10,024 nucleotides of DNA from Clostridia bacterium (GTDB taxonomy: Bacteria > Bacillota > Clostridia > Christensenellales > Borkfalkiaceae), in NCBI GenBank assembly GCA_017421905.1, contig JAFOHH010000097.1, forward strand, positions 1 to 10,024, written 5' to 3'. Positions 1 to 6,867 of the stretch are shown in pieces. The notes beneath the pieces are model-generated. The model was not told where the DNA came from. It searched no databases and was given only the letters and a program-made list of their open reading frames with translations. Made by a program: the position numbers and the translations under genes. How positions within the stretch are numbered: the stretch's first letter is position 1; the number at the start of each line of letters is the position of its first letter.

Positions 1-279
1 ATCCCCGTATATATCAACAACGACGCCGACCTCTACGCCTATGGCGAGGCGTTGGCGGGTGCTCTGCCCGAGATTAACGAGAAGTTGGAGAAGCTGGGTA
101 GCGCAAAGCGTTATCAGACTCTGCTCGGTTATACATTCGGTACGGGCTTCGGCTTCGGCTTTGTGACTAATGGCGAGTTGCATACGGGCGATAACTCTTG
201 CATCGAGACATTCTGCTTGCGCCACAAGCATATGCCCGGCGTGATGGTTGAGGATGGTGTTGCCGTACGTGCCGTGAAT
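1..279 (+). CDS. ROK-family sugar kinase, internal fragment, broken at about 277
   Basis: Frame 1 is open from the first base and encodes about 92 residues of a ROK (repressor/ORF/kinase) family sugar kinase; such proteins phosphorylate hexoses or N-acyl sugars with ATP. Visible landmarks are a VYINNDADLYAYGEAL segment, the glycine-rich phosphate-binding stretch YTFGTGFGFGF, and a VMVEDGVAVRAV segment that I recall from Bacteroidales ROK proteins. The classic ROK zinc-binding cysteine cluster is not recognisable. After VRAV (about 276) the match stops abruptly. The frame stays open to 582, but only as the antisense of the lipoprotein gene. Codon use is rich in GAG, AAG and TTG, unlike the rest of the window. 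The start lies upstream of the window and the natural 3' end is absent. Family membership is fairly certain; the exact substrate is not. The fragment probably belongs to another organism's genome. Confidence 0.72.
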
Positions 280-3131
280 AATGCAGCAAGTCTTTCTTCT
301 TCGGCAGCCTTTTCAGCAGCGATTCTCGCTTCTTCTTCTGCCTTAGCAGCTTCTTCAGCGGCGATTCTTGCTTCTTCTTCTGCCTTAGCTTTTGCAGCAG
401 CGCGCTTTTCAGCAATCTTCTTCATTGCTTCGGCGCGGGTGTTTTTGTCGTACTTGCCGGAAAGCTTGGTCTTTTCGTTTTTCTTTAAGCGGTTCTTAAT
501 TGCCTTTAAGCACAAGATGATAAGAACGATAATTAAGAGAACTGCAAGAATTAAAGAGGAGAGCCAAAGGAGTGCGCTGTAGTTAAGTTGCGTTTGGCAA
601 GAAGAACCGGGAGCGGTCGTTGCATCCTCTTCTTCTTCGTCTACGGGGTTGAGGTCAATATCGCTGTTGTCAAAGAATACTGCGTTGCCTTCAACTGCGT
701 TTACGTAAACGATTTTTTCCTTAGGTTCGGTTGCATCGGTAGCAATCTTATCGCGTTTATATTTAATAACGTTTGCGCTGTCTTCTGCAATGGAGTAGAA
801 ATCCATATATTGCTTGCGTGCTTCCTCATATTCTGCTTGAGAAAGGGTTGCAGCGGTAAAGCCGTTAAAGAATACGTAACCTTCGGAAGTGGTTTTGCCG
901 TCGCGGCTACCGTTCCAAAGTTCTGCGCGGTAGGTGGTTGCATTGTCGCCCGTTGCTACAAAGTAGGTAAGTTGCATCCAGCCGTCGCCAAGGTTAACGA
1001 GCTCGGGCGTTTGAGAAAGGTTCTTGCCCGTCGTATCGCCAATGGAAAGCTCGTAAGCGAACTTATCTTCCTTGCCGGGAACTGCAAAGGAGTGTACGCC
1101 AAAGGGTTCTTCTGCGGTAAGGTTGTAATTGGTTAAATAGAAGTAAGCTTTTGCGTTTGCGCCTACAACCTTTACGCGGATAGAAATCTTATAATAGGTT
1201 TTAGCCGAAAGGGTCTTGCTTGCAGATGCATAACCAAAGGAGGTTGCCGTTTGGTTATAAATCATAAGAGGATTGTTACCTGCTGCACTGCTGTACCAAT
1301 CGTTTGCGCCGATGGAAAGACCGTAGTTGGTCCAGTAGTCTGCGTTAACGAGGCCGCTAACAACGCCTTCGTCGGAGAATGCGTCGCTACCGCCCATTGC
1401 GTAGCAGTTGCCGGAAAGTGCGTCCCAAGAAGAGGGAACGGCAGGTTCGGTAACGTAAGCGTTAAAGTTGTTTTCGGGAGTGGTATCAAAACCGCTTGCA
1501 ACCTTGTAAGTACCGTAGTAAAGATCGTTTTTCTTTACCGTGGTAGAGGTAGAAGCTGCAGCATATTCCGCTTTGGTAATATCGGTAATCGAACCGTTGG
1601 TAAACGCTGCCCAGCCTTGCGTGTAGTTGAAGGGGGAAACGGTAGCAACGTCGGTTGCGCCGAGGGAAAGACGGATTGCAACGGTTAATTCCTTGCTGGA
1701 GCCGTTTTTCAAAAGAAGGGTATATGCATCCCAGTTATCCCAGAAATAGTTTTTATCTTCGCTGTGGTCGGTAGCAGCGGTATTGATGTTGCTCGTCGTC
1801 GTGTAAACGTAATCTGCGGGGTTAGAAACGCCGTTAGCACCTTTGGTGATAATGGTGATGTTTGCGCCGATTCCGCTGTTAATTGCGGAGGTTTTTACGT
1901 AAACGGTAACAGCCTTGTAGGAGTTAGCGGGGAGCGTGATATCGCCGCCCGTTACTTGATAGCTGGTAGCAATGGCGTTTTGAATCATCAAAATTTGGCT
2001 GTTTGCCGCAAAGGGGAAGTTTGCAAATGCTTCCGAATCTACCGCTTTCGCTTCTTCTAAGGAAAGAAGACCTTTAATACCGGTGGTATCTTGGGGAGCA
2101 ACAACGTCGCCGTTTTGCGTGGGAACGATATTCGTCATAGAGGTGAGAAGATCGCTTTCTGCAGTCAGCTTAAAGTTGATAGCGGTTGCTTTGCCCGTAG
2201 CGTTGGGGTCTTCGTCGCTAATTACTTGCTTGTCGCCCGTAAGCTTGCCGTTAGCAAGGTTTGCGGTAGCGGCGTTTTCAGCATATTCAGCGGCGCTGAT
2301 GTATTCCAGCTTTAAATCGTCAAAGAAGGCAAGGCCCTTAACGTAGTCTTCTTTCATCGATTGCGTACCGTTACCAAGACCGAGGGATACGTAGAAGGTC
2401 GTAGAAGCGAAATCGCCCGAAGCAACGTAAACGGTATATTGTTTCCAGGTGCTGTTCGTATTAATGTCGCGAATTACGATATCGTCGAAAGAAGTTGCAA
2501 TTTTGTTAGACGCGCTGTTCGTACGGTCGGAAACGGTAATGTGCGCACCAAACGTATCGTCGGTGGGGAGGTTATCCTTGTCCGAATAGTTCGCTTGCAC
2601 GTAGCTTTGCAAATTGTGCGTATATACCCAAACGGTAATTTTAGCGTACGTTTTTGCAGCCAACGTAACTTTACCCGATTTTGCAAGGTATGCGTTTGCC
2701 GTACGGTTGAAGATCATCATTACGTGAGAGCCTTCAACGTCTTCGGAATACAAACCGGGGTTTTCAGCGTCTGCAAGGTCGGTATCGGTTGCAAAGCTTT
2801 CCGACTTAACGTCTACAACGCCTACGGTAGAAGAACCGTTTGCTTTGTTGTTAGCAATGCCGCCGTCAGCCGATTTGCTAAACTCTTCAATCGTGCTTTG
2901 GAAAGCCTTACCGTCTTTATCGTTTTTAGAAGCGGATTCAAAGTCACCGTTTTTAATAACGATTCCGTTATCGGCGTCTGCACTAGCAGAAGAGGATGCG
3001 GAGGGCGAAACGGAAGGATTAACGTCTTTTCCGCTTTTGCAGCCCGCAAGGGAGAGGGAGAGAGCAATCGTCAGGGCAAGGACCATGCACAAAACGAATT
3101 GCAGGTTGATTCTGTTTGCTTTTCTTGTCAT
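129..3131 (-). CDS. Large surface lipoprotein with three beta-rich repeats, C-terminal membrane helix and cytoplasmic tail; 3' end replaced
   Basis: I do not recognise a named family. The frame opens with a signal peptide (RKANR, hydrophobic core) and lipobox SLAGC, lipidated Cys about residue 31, then a Ser/Ala/Asp linker. Three related modules follow, roughly residues 60-282, 290-522 and 528-767. Each has an MI(F/Q/Y)N...A strand followed by a KTYxKI(T/S)-type strand, and ends with a G(L/W/Y)xFF/AF strand followed by AEY. Module 1 starts NGDFES and ends FFDDLKLEYI, resembling CBM4/9-like galactose-binding folds (inference). A helix near residues 848-875 (about 510-583) is followed by Lys/Arg-rich sequence, so the tail is probably cytoplasmic. 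The tail ends in Ala/Glu/Lys repeats, probably a coiled coil. ATG at 3131 is preferred because AGGTG lies 6 bp upstream; the GTG at 3140 overlaps that site. Residues beyond about 950 (below about 277) are antisense of the ROK fragment and not native. Confidence 0.75.
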   Translation of the reverse strand: MTRKANRINLQFVLCMVLALTIALSLSLAGCKSGKDVNPSVSPSASSSASADADNGIVIKNGDFESASKNDKDGKAFQSTIEEFSKSADGGIANNKANGSSTVGVVDVKSESFATDTDLADAENPGLYSEDVEGSHVMMIFNRTANAYLAKSGKVTLAAKTYAKITVWVYTHNLQSYVQANYSDKDNLPTDDTFGAHITVSDRTNSASNKIATSFDDIVIRDINTNSTWKQYTVYVASGDFASTTFYVSLGLGNGTQSMKEDYVKGLAFFDDLKLEYISAAEYAENAATANLANGKLTGDKQVISDEDPNATGKATAINFKLTAESDLLTSMTNIVPTQNGDVVAPQDTTGIKGLLSLEEAKAVDSEAFANFPFAANSQILMIQNAIATSYQVTGGDITLPANSYKAVTVYVKTSAINSGIGANITIITKGANGVSNPADYVYTTTSNINTAATDHSEDKNYFWDNWDAYTLLLKNGSSKELTVAIRLSLGATDVATVSPFNYTQGWAAFTNGSITDITKAEYAAASTSTTVKKNDLYYGTYKVASGFDTTPENNFNAYVTEPAVPSSWDALSGNCYAMGGSDAFSDEGVVSGLVNADYWTNYGLSIGANDWYSSAAGNNPLMIYNQTATSFGYASASKTLSAKTYYKISIRVKVVGANAKAYFYLTNYNLTAEEPFGVHSFAVPGKEDKFAYELSIGDTTGKNLSQTPELVNLGDGWMQLTYFVATGDNATTYRAELWNGSRDGKTTSEGYVFFNGFTAATLSQAEYEEARKQYMDFYSIAEDSANVIKYKRDKIATDATEPKEKIVYVNAVEGNAVFFDNSDIDLNPVDEEEEDATTAPGSSCQTQLNYSALLWLSSLILAVLLIIVLIILCLKAIKNRLKKNEKTKLSGKYDKNTRAEAMKKIAEKRAAAKAKAEEEARIAAEEAAKAEEEARIAAEKAAEEERLAALFTARTATPSSTITPGICLWRKQNVSMQELSPVCNSPLVTKPKPKPVPNV
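321..389. repeat. 42-bp period tandem repeat encoding Ala/Glu-rich heptad-like tail
   Basis: Two near-identical 27-bp blocks (321-347 and 363-389, one mismatch) lie 42 bp apart. On the minus strand they encode a 14-residue unit AEEEARIAAEEAAK. This is the cytoplasmic tail of the lipoprotein. The repeat lies less than 50 bp from the foreign junction, where repeats of this kind can mislead assembly. Confidence 0.85.
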
Positions 3132-3175
3132 AAATTTCACCTATTTATCCAGTATGGATTTATTTAGCGTGTACT

Positions 3176-3204
3176 ATTGTAATACAAAAGCCAATAAAAA
3201 GCAA
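3176..3204 (-). promoter_or_regulatory. Sigma-A-like promoter of the lipoprotein gene
   Basis: On the minus strand TTGCTT (3204-3199) and TACAAT (3181-3176) are separated by 17 bp, about 45 bp upstream of the ATG at 3131. The -10 matches the consensus at 5 of 6 positions and the -35 only at 3 of 6. The surrounding sequence is AT-rich. Confidence 0.5.
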
Positions 3205-3267
3205 TTAAAAACGGGCGAAAAGTCGAAAAAAAGCGATTATTTTTTTATTTTTTCCTAAACTATTTAT

Positions 3268-3633
3268 ATGAAGAGCCGAAAAATCAACCTAAAAACGCTT
3301 TTTGCCGGCGCACTCGTCGGTCTTGTAAACGGTTTTTTTGGGGGCGGCGGCGGAATGATTGCCGTGCCCCTCCTCGAAAAAACGCTAAAAGTTCCGCAAA
3401 AAATCGCGCATGCAACCGCCATATTCGTCATTTTGCCTTTGTCGCTTGCCAGCGGCATCGTTTACGCCTCGCTTGGGTCTTTTCCTTGGGCAAAGGGCGG
3501 CGTGGTCAGCGCAGGCGTTGTTGTGGGCGGCGGCGTGGGCGCGCTTTTTCTCGGCAAGCTTCCCGAAAAGGTTTTGTTTTGGACGTTTACCGCCCTTATG
3601 GCGTTTTCCGGCGCGTGGATGTTTTTTCGCTGA
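3268..3633 (+). CDS. Half-size TauE/SafE (TSUP) family membrane protein 1
   Basis: This 121-residue protein is very hydrophobic, with about four membrane segments after a basic N-terminus (KSRKINLK). The motif GFFGGGGGMIAVPLL at about residues 22-36 is the signature of the TSUP (TauE/SafE, old DUF81) family. Members move sulfite, sulfoacetate or other small organic anions across the membrane. Full TSUP proteins are about 250 residues and contain two related halves, so this is one half. A second half-size copy follows 65 bp downstream on the same strand, suggesting a two-gene transporter. No Shine-Dalgarno sequence is visible before the ATG at 3268: the preceding bases are an AT-rich stretch ending TATTTAT. 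Initiation may be leaderless or weak. The substrate cannot be inferred. The family call is firm. Confidence 0.85.
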   Translation: MKSRKINLKTLFAGALVGLVNGFFGGGGGMIAVPLLEKTLKVPQKIAHATAIFVILPLSLASGIVYASLGSFPWAKGGVVSAGVVVGGGVGALFLGKLPEKVLFWTFTALMAFSGAWMFFR

Positions 3634-3698
3634 AGGCAAAAAAGGTTTTTAGGGAAGGGAAATTCTCCCATCAAGCAAAAAAGAAGGGGATAGAAAAA

Positions 3699-4193
3699 AT
3701 GAAATGGTTTTTATACGCGCTTGCGGGCTTTTGCGGCGGGTTCGTCGGCGGAATGGGCATGGGCGGCGGAACGCTGCTTATCCCCCTGCTAACGCTCTTG
3801 CTCGGGTTTTCGCAAAAGCAGGCGCAGGCGGTCAACCTCGTCGCGTTTTTGCCCATGGCGGCGGTTGCGCTCGTCATTCACGCCAAAAAGAGAAGAGTGC
3901 GCTTTCGCGAGGCGATTTGGTTTTTGCCATCGGGCGTAATTGTGGGCACGCTGGGCGCACTTATTATGCGCTCCTTCAGCGGACGCGTTTTGCGCAAAAG
4001 CTTCGGCGCGTTTTTGGTGCTACTTGCGCTCGTTTCGGTCATACGTAGGCTAAAAACTCCGCCAAAACGCAGCCCGTACGCCCCTCCCAAACGCAGTTCT
4101 TACGCTCCTCCCAAACGCAGTTCTTATTCCCCCCGAAAAGCCCATCGATGCGCTGCGCAAAAGGATGGGGAAACTTCCGCAAAGCAACGCTGA
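3699..4193 (+). CDS. Half-size TauE/SafE (TSUP) family membrane protein 2 with repeat tail
   Basis: This 164-residue protein has about four membrane segments and the TSUP signature GGMGMGGGTLLIPLL at about residues 17-31. The ATG at 3699 is chosen because GAAGGGG lies 9 bp upstream. The frame is open further 5', but that part is antisense-like and overlaps the preceding gene. After the last membrane segment (about residue 115) comes a basic, Pro/Ser/Tyr-rich tail with three 8-residue repeats (PPKRSPYA, PPKRSSYA, PPKRSSYS) and then a polar end KAHRCAAQKDGETSAKQR. The tail is not a normal part of TSUP proteins. It probably faces the cytoplasm, given its positive charge. With the gene just upstream it gives the two halves of one TSUP fold. 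The family call is firm; the heteromer is inference. Confidence 0.85.
   Translation: MKWFLYALAGFCGGFVGGMGMGGGTLLIPLLTLLLGFSQKQAQAVNLVAFLPMAAVALVIHAKKRRVRFREAIWFLPSGVIVGTLGALIMRSFSGRVLRKSFGAFLVLLALVSVIRRLKTPPKRSPYAPPKRSSYAPPKRSSYSPRKAHRCAAQKDGETSAKQR
4059..4130 (+). repeat. Three in-frame 24-bp tandem repeats encoding PPKRSSYA
   Basis: Copies lie at 4059-4082, 4083-4106 and 4107-4130. Copies 2 and 3 are nearly identical (identical for 20 bases), while copy 1 has several changes. The unit starts with CC(T/G)CC and encodes PPKRS(S/P)Y(A/S), at the C-terminus of the second TSUP protein. Confidence 0.9.
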
Positions 4194-4257
4194 CTACCTT
4201 GCTTTAAAATTATGAAACAGAGATAAAAAACAAAATTAATTTATGCGAAATGCTTTT

Positions 4258-4290
4258 GTGCCCTGTTTATGCAGGGCACTTTGCGTTTTT
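4258..4290 (+). terminator. Rho-independent terminator after the TSUP pair
   Basis: GTGCCCTG (4258-4265) pairs perfectly with CAGGGCAC (4272-4279) across a 6-base loop, followed by the T-rich tract TTTGCGTTTTTT. It lies about 65 bp past the stop of the second TSUP gene and before the rnf promoters, so it separates the two units. Confidence 0.75.
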
Positions 4291-4303
4291 TGCAAACAAG
4301 CAT

Positions 4304-4314
4304 GCAAAATTTGC
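4304..4314. promoter_or_regulatory. Short inverted repeat abutting the -35 of the rnf promoter
   Basis: GCAAA A TTTGC is a perfect 5+5 palindrome ending 2 bp before the TTGACT box. A nearby TGCAAACAAGCATGCA adds further TGCA repeats. It could be an operator, but it is short and could be chance in AT-rich sequence. It does not match the Rex consensus I know. Confidence 0.2.
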
Positions 4315-4316
4315 TA

Positions 4317-4345
4317 TTGACTTTTCTTTTCCGGTAGTTTATAAT
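4317..4345 (+). promoter_or_regulatory. Strong sigma-A-like promoter P1 of the rnf operon
   Basis: TTGACT (4317-4322) and TATAAT (4340-4345) are separated by exactly 17 bp. The -35 matches at 5 of 6 positions and the -10 at 6 of 6. Transcription would start near 4352 and give a leader of about 155 bases before rnfC. The leader is AT-rich and I see no known riboswitch in it. Confidence 0.8.
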
Positions 4346-4432
4346 AAAAATATAAGCTCTAGATGAAAAAAATAAAGTAGTCTTTCTTTTGGAAATAATC
4401 GCATAATAATCCAGATAAAATAGATTTGTCTA

Positions 4433-4461
4433 TTGTTTTTTCTCAAAGGATAGTGTATAAT
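4433..4461 (+). promoter_or_regulatory. Second promoter P2 of the rnf operon
   Basis: TTGTTT (4433-4438) and TATAAT (4456-4461) are also separated by 17 bp. The -10 is perfect and the -35 weaker (3 of 6). Transcription would start near 4468, just before the leader hairpin, giving a leader of about 40 bases. Confidence 0.65.
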
Positions 4462-4473
4462 AAAAAAAACGAG

Positions 4474-4490
4474 CCCTTTTTATAAAAGGG
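4474..4490 (+). promoter_or_regulatory. Leader hairpin directly before the rnfC ribosome binding site
   Basis: CCCTTTT (4474-4480) pairs with AAAAGGG (4484-4490) around the 3-base loop TAT. It ends 4 bp before the AGGAGG site (4495-4500), which is 8 bp from the rnfC ATG. A 7-bp AT-rich stem this close to the 5' end of the P2 transcript could stabilise the message or set ribosome access. No poly-T tract follows, so it is not a terminator. Confidence 0.45.
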
Positions 4491-4508
4491 AAAGAGGAGG
4501 AAAGAGAA

Positions 4509-5831
4509 ATGGCGTTTACCTTTCGCGGCGGAATTCATCCGCCTATGCAAAAGGAATTAACGGAAAATTGTGCATTTTTGCCGCCCGTAGAAACCAAAGA
4601 GCTGTGCGTTTCTCTCTCCCAGCATATCGGTGCGCCGGCAATCCCCGTGGTAAAGGAAGGCGACGAGGTGAAAAAGGGGCAATTAATCGCTCGTGCCGCC
4701 CCCGCCATTTCCGCCCCCGTGCATTCTCCCGTTTCGGGTAGGGTGCGCGCCATTGAAAACCGTTTGGGGCTGTTTGGCGACCTTTCTATGCACGTCGTTA
4801 TCGAAAACGATTTTTTAGAAACCGAAGACTATCTTCCCCCTCTACATAATCCTACCCAACAGCAAGCTATAGAGCGCATCACGCAAGCGGGTATCGTCGG
4901 CATGGGCGGTGCGGGCTTTCCCACGGCGGCAAAATTAAATTTCCCCGTGCAAACGCTGGTTATTAACGCGGCGGAATGCGAGCCCTACCTCACTTGCGAT
5001 TATCGCTTACTTTTAGAGCGCACCGACGAGTTTTTGCGCGGCGTAGATTATTTAAAACTCGCCACGGGTGCAACGCGCGCGCTCATTTGCGTAGAAAACA
5101 ACAAAACCGCCGCCATTCGCGAAGTAGAAAAGGCAGGCGTGCCCCTCGTTCGCTTCCGCAAGCAAACGCAAGGGGTGGGGACGTATCTCGTTCCCTTAAA
5201 AACCAAATACCCACAGGGCAGCGAAAAGCAAATTATTTATTCCGCTACGGGCAAAGAAGTGCCGGAAGGCGCACTACCGTCCTCTCTCGGCATTGCCGTT
5301 TACAACGCCCACACCGCCTTTTCCGTTTACGAGGCAATCGAGCTTGGAAAGCCGCTTATCGAGCGGTATATGACCCTTTCCGGCAGGGCGGCGAAAAACC
5401 CCTGCAATTTGCTGGTTAAAATCGGCACGCCCTTCGCCTTGCTTGCCGAGCGTTGCGAGGCGAGCGATACGCGTATGGTCGTTTCGGGCGGCCCTATGAT
5501 GGGCTTTTGCTCTGTTTCGGGCGAGGTTTGCACCAAAAAGACCTCGGGCTCGCTCCTCTTTTTCACGAAGGAAGAGGTTGCGGATTCTGCCGCACCCGTT
5601 GGGGCGTGTATCGGCTGCGGAAGATGCGTTTCCGTTTGTCCCATGCGCTTAATGCCCGTAATGATCGATCAAAGCGCCCGTGCCGGCAACTTAAAGGATG
5701 CGGCGCGTTACGGCGCACAGCAGTGTATGGAGTGCGGCTCTTGCTCGTACGTTTGCCCTGCAAAGCGACCGCTGATGCAAAGCATTCGCGGTACAAAGAA
5801 AAAACTTCGGGAGGAAAAGAAACGTGGCTGA
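4509..5831 (+). CDS. rnfC: Rnf complex subunit RnfC, NADH-side Fe-S flavoprotein
   Basis: RnfC is the peripheral cytoplasmic subunit that binds FMN and NAD(H) and exchanges electrons with RnfB in the ferredoxin:NAD+ oxidoreductase. The 440-residue protein starts with the typical N-terminal segment FRGGIHPPMQKELT and a barrel-sandwich region (VVKEGDEVKKGQLIA). The nucleotide-binding core begins GIVGMGGAGFPTAAKL at residue 128 and includes AECEPYLTCD at about 155-164. Two 4Fe-4S motifs lie at the C-terminus: C367/370/373/377 (CIGCGRCVSVCP) and C406/409/412/416 (CMECGSCSYVCP). Length is normal for clostridial RnfC. The start has AGGAGG 8 bp upstream. It is the first gene of the operon, behind promoters P1 and P2, and overlaps rnfD by 8 bp. 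Proteobacterial RnfC proteins carry a long Ala/Lys tail that is absent here, as usual in Clostridia. No key residue appears to be missing. Confidence 0.97.
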   Translation: MAFTFRGGIHPPMQKELTENCAFLPPVETKELCVSLSQHIGAPAIPVVKEGDEVKKGQLIARAAPAISAPVHSPVSGRVRAIENRLGLFGDLSMHVVIENDFLETEDYLPPLHNPTQQQAIERITQAGIVGMGGAGFPTAAKLNFPVQTLVINAAECEPYLTCDYRLLLERTDEFLRGVDYLKLATGATRALICVENNKTAAIREVEKAGVPLVRFRKQTQGVGTYLVPLKTKYPQGSEKQIIYSATGKEVPEGALPSSLGIAVYNAHTAFSVYEAIELGKPLIERYMTLSGRAAKNPCNLLVKIGTPFALLAERCEASDTRMVVSGGPMMGFCSVSGEVCTKKTSGSLLFFTKEEVADSAAPVGACIGCGRCVSVCPMRLMPVMIDQSARAGNLKDAARYGAQQCMECGSCSYVCPAKRPLMQSIRGTKKKLREEKKRG

Positions 5832-6867
5832 AATCCCTGCTTTTCATAACGGCTTAACGGTAGATTCCTCTCCGCACGTTAAAGCTCCCGATACCACGGC
5901 GGAAATTATGAAAACGGTAAGCGTGGCGCTCCTCCCGTGCCTGTTTGCCGCCGTATTTTATTTTGGCGCATACGCCCTTATCGTCGTTGCAATCTCCGTT
6001 CTTTCGGCAGTTTTGGCAGAAACGGCTTTTCAAATCGTTCGCCGTCGTCCCGTTTCCGTTTCGGACGGGTCTGCCGTTGTTACGGGGCTGATTCTCGGAC
6101 TCAATTTACCCCCCTCCGTACCTTTGTATATTCCCGTAATCGGCAGCGTTTTTGCCATCGTGCTCGTCAAAATGCTGTTTGGCGGACTAGGCAGAAACTT
6201 TGCAAATCCCGCCGCAACCGCGCGCATCTTTTTAATGCTCGCCTACACGGAGGTAATGACGCGGTTTATTGCCCCCAACGGTCAATTTCAAAACTTTTGG
6301 CAGGGCTTTGACGGCATGACCTCTGCAACGCCCCTTGGTGGAGCAGGTGCAACCCTTTCCGATTTGTTTCTCGGAAGAATTGCCGGCTCTATGGGGGAAA
6401 CCTGTAAAATCGCCGTGTTAATCGGCTTTGTATTTTTATTGCAAAAGAAGGTAATTTCGTGGCATATTCCCGTGTGCTACGTGCTTTCGTTTGCCTTTTT
6501 CACTTCCCTCACGGGGGAAAATTTTGCAGGAATTGCAACCTCCGTTTGCTCGGGCGGGCTGCTTTTCGGCGCGGTGTTTATGGCAACCGATTACGCTACC
6601 TCTCCCAAAACGGATACGGGGAAAATGCTATACGCGCTTAGTCTAGGCGCACTAACCTTTTTTATCCGCCGCTTTACGGCGTATAACGAGGGCGTGGTAT
6701 TTTCCATTTTAATTATGAATCTCGTCGTACCGCTAATCGATCAAGCGGTATTGCCCCCGCGCTTTGGCAGCGGTAAAAAGCCCGTGCTCAGCTATTCGCT
6801 TTACGCGATAACGGCGGCAATGGCTATCGCCCTTTTTATCCTTGGGCTGGCAAAGGAGGGGTTATGA
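5824..6867 (+). CDS. rnfD: Rnf complex subunit RnfD, membrane flavoprotein
   Basis: RnfD is an integral membrane subunit, homologous to NqrB, that carries a covalent flavin and takes part in ion pumping. The 347-residue protein has about ten hydrophobic segments. The motif DGMTSATPLG places the expected flavinylated threonine at residue 169 (the T of ATPL). Other family landmarks are SDGSAVVTGLILGLNLPP, GGLGRNFANPAATAR and GGLLFGAVFMATDYATSP. The start is a GTG at 5824, inside the end of rnfC, supported by GGGAGG 9 bp upstream. The 8-bp overlap with rnfC and 4-bp overlap with rnfG point to translational coupling. The PPRFGSGKK segment lies near the last membrane helix. Nothing is missing or unusual for a clostridial RnfD. 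Confidence 0.97.
   Translation: MAEIPAFHNGLTVDSSPHVKAPDTTAEIMKTVSVALLPCLFAAVFYFGAYALIVVAISVLSAVLAETAFQIVRRRPVSVSDGSAVVTGLILGLNLPPSVPLYIPVIGSVFAIVLVKMLFGGLGRNFANPAATARIFLMLAYTEVMTRFIAPNGQFQNFWQGFDGMTSATPLGGAGATLSDLFLGRIAGSMGETCKIAVLIGFVFLLQKKVISWHIPVCYVLSFAFFTSLTGENFAGIATSVCSGGLLFGAVFMATDYATSPKTDTGKMLYALSLGALTFFIRRFTAYNEGVVFSILIMNLVVPLIDQAVLPPRFGSGKKPVLSYSLYAITAAMAIALFILGLAKEGL

Noticed and set aside
280..582. Continuation of the ROK kinase frame to the stop at 582
   Set aside because: After about 277 the translation is a Ser/Ala-rich antisense of the lipoprotein tail and bears no resemblance to ROK proteins.
3129..3140. GTG at 3140 as start of the lipoprotein
   Set aside because: The GTG forms part of the AGGTG ribosome binding site that is correctly spaced for the ATG at 3131.
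588..3258. Several long plus-strand open frames (588-1136, 1251-1688, 2361-3167, 2845-3258)
   Set aside because: They are antisense to the continuous lipoprotein frame, which has a signal peptide, modular repeats and its own promoter and ribosome binding site. They have no recognisable domains or start signals.
3486..3698. Upstream start of the second TSUP gene at 3486
   Set aside because: The added 71 residues overlap the first TSUP gene in another frame and are Arg/Gly-rich with no membrane character. ATG 3699 has a good ribosome binding site and starts the family match.
4346..4508. Riboswitch in the rnf leader
   Set aside because: The leader is AT-rich with only one small 7-bp hairpin. 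I see no conserved riboswitch core or terminator/antiterminator pair.
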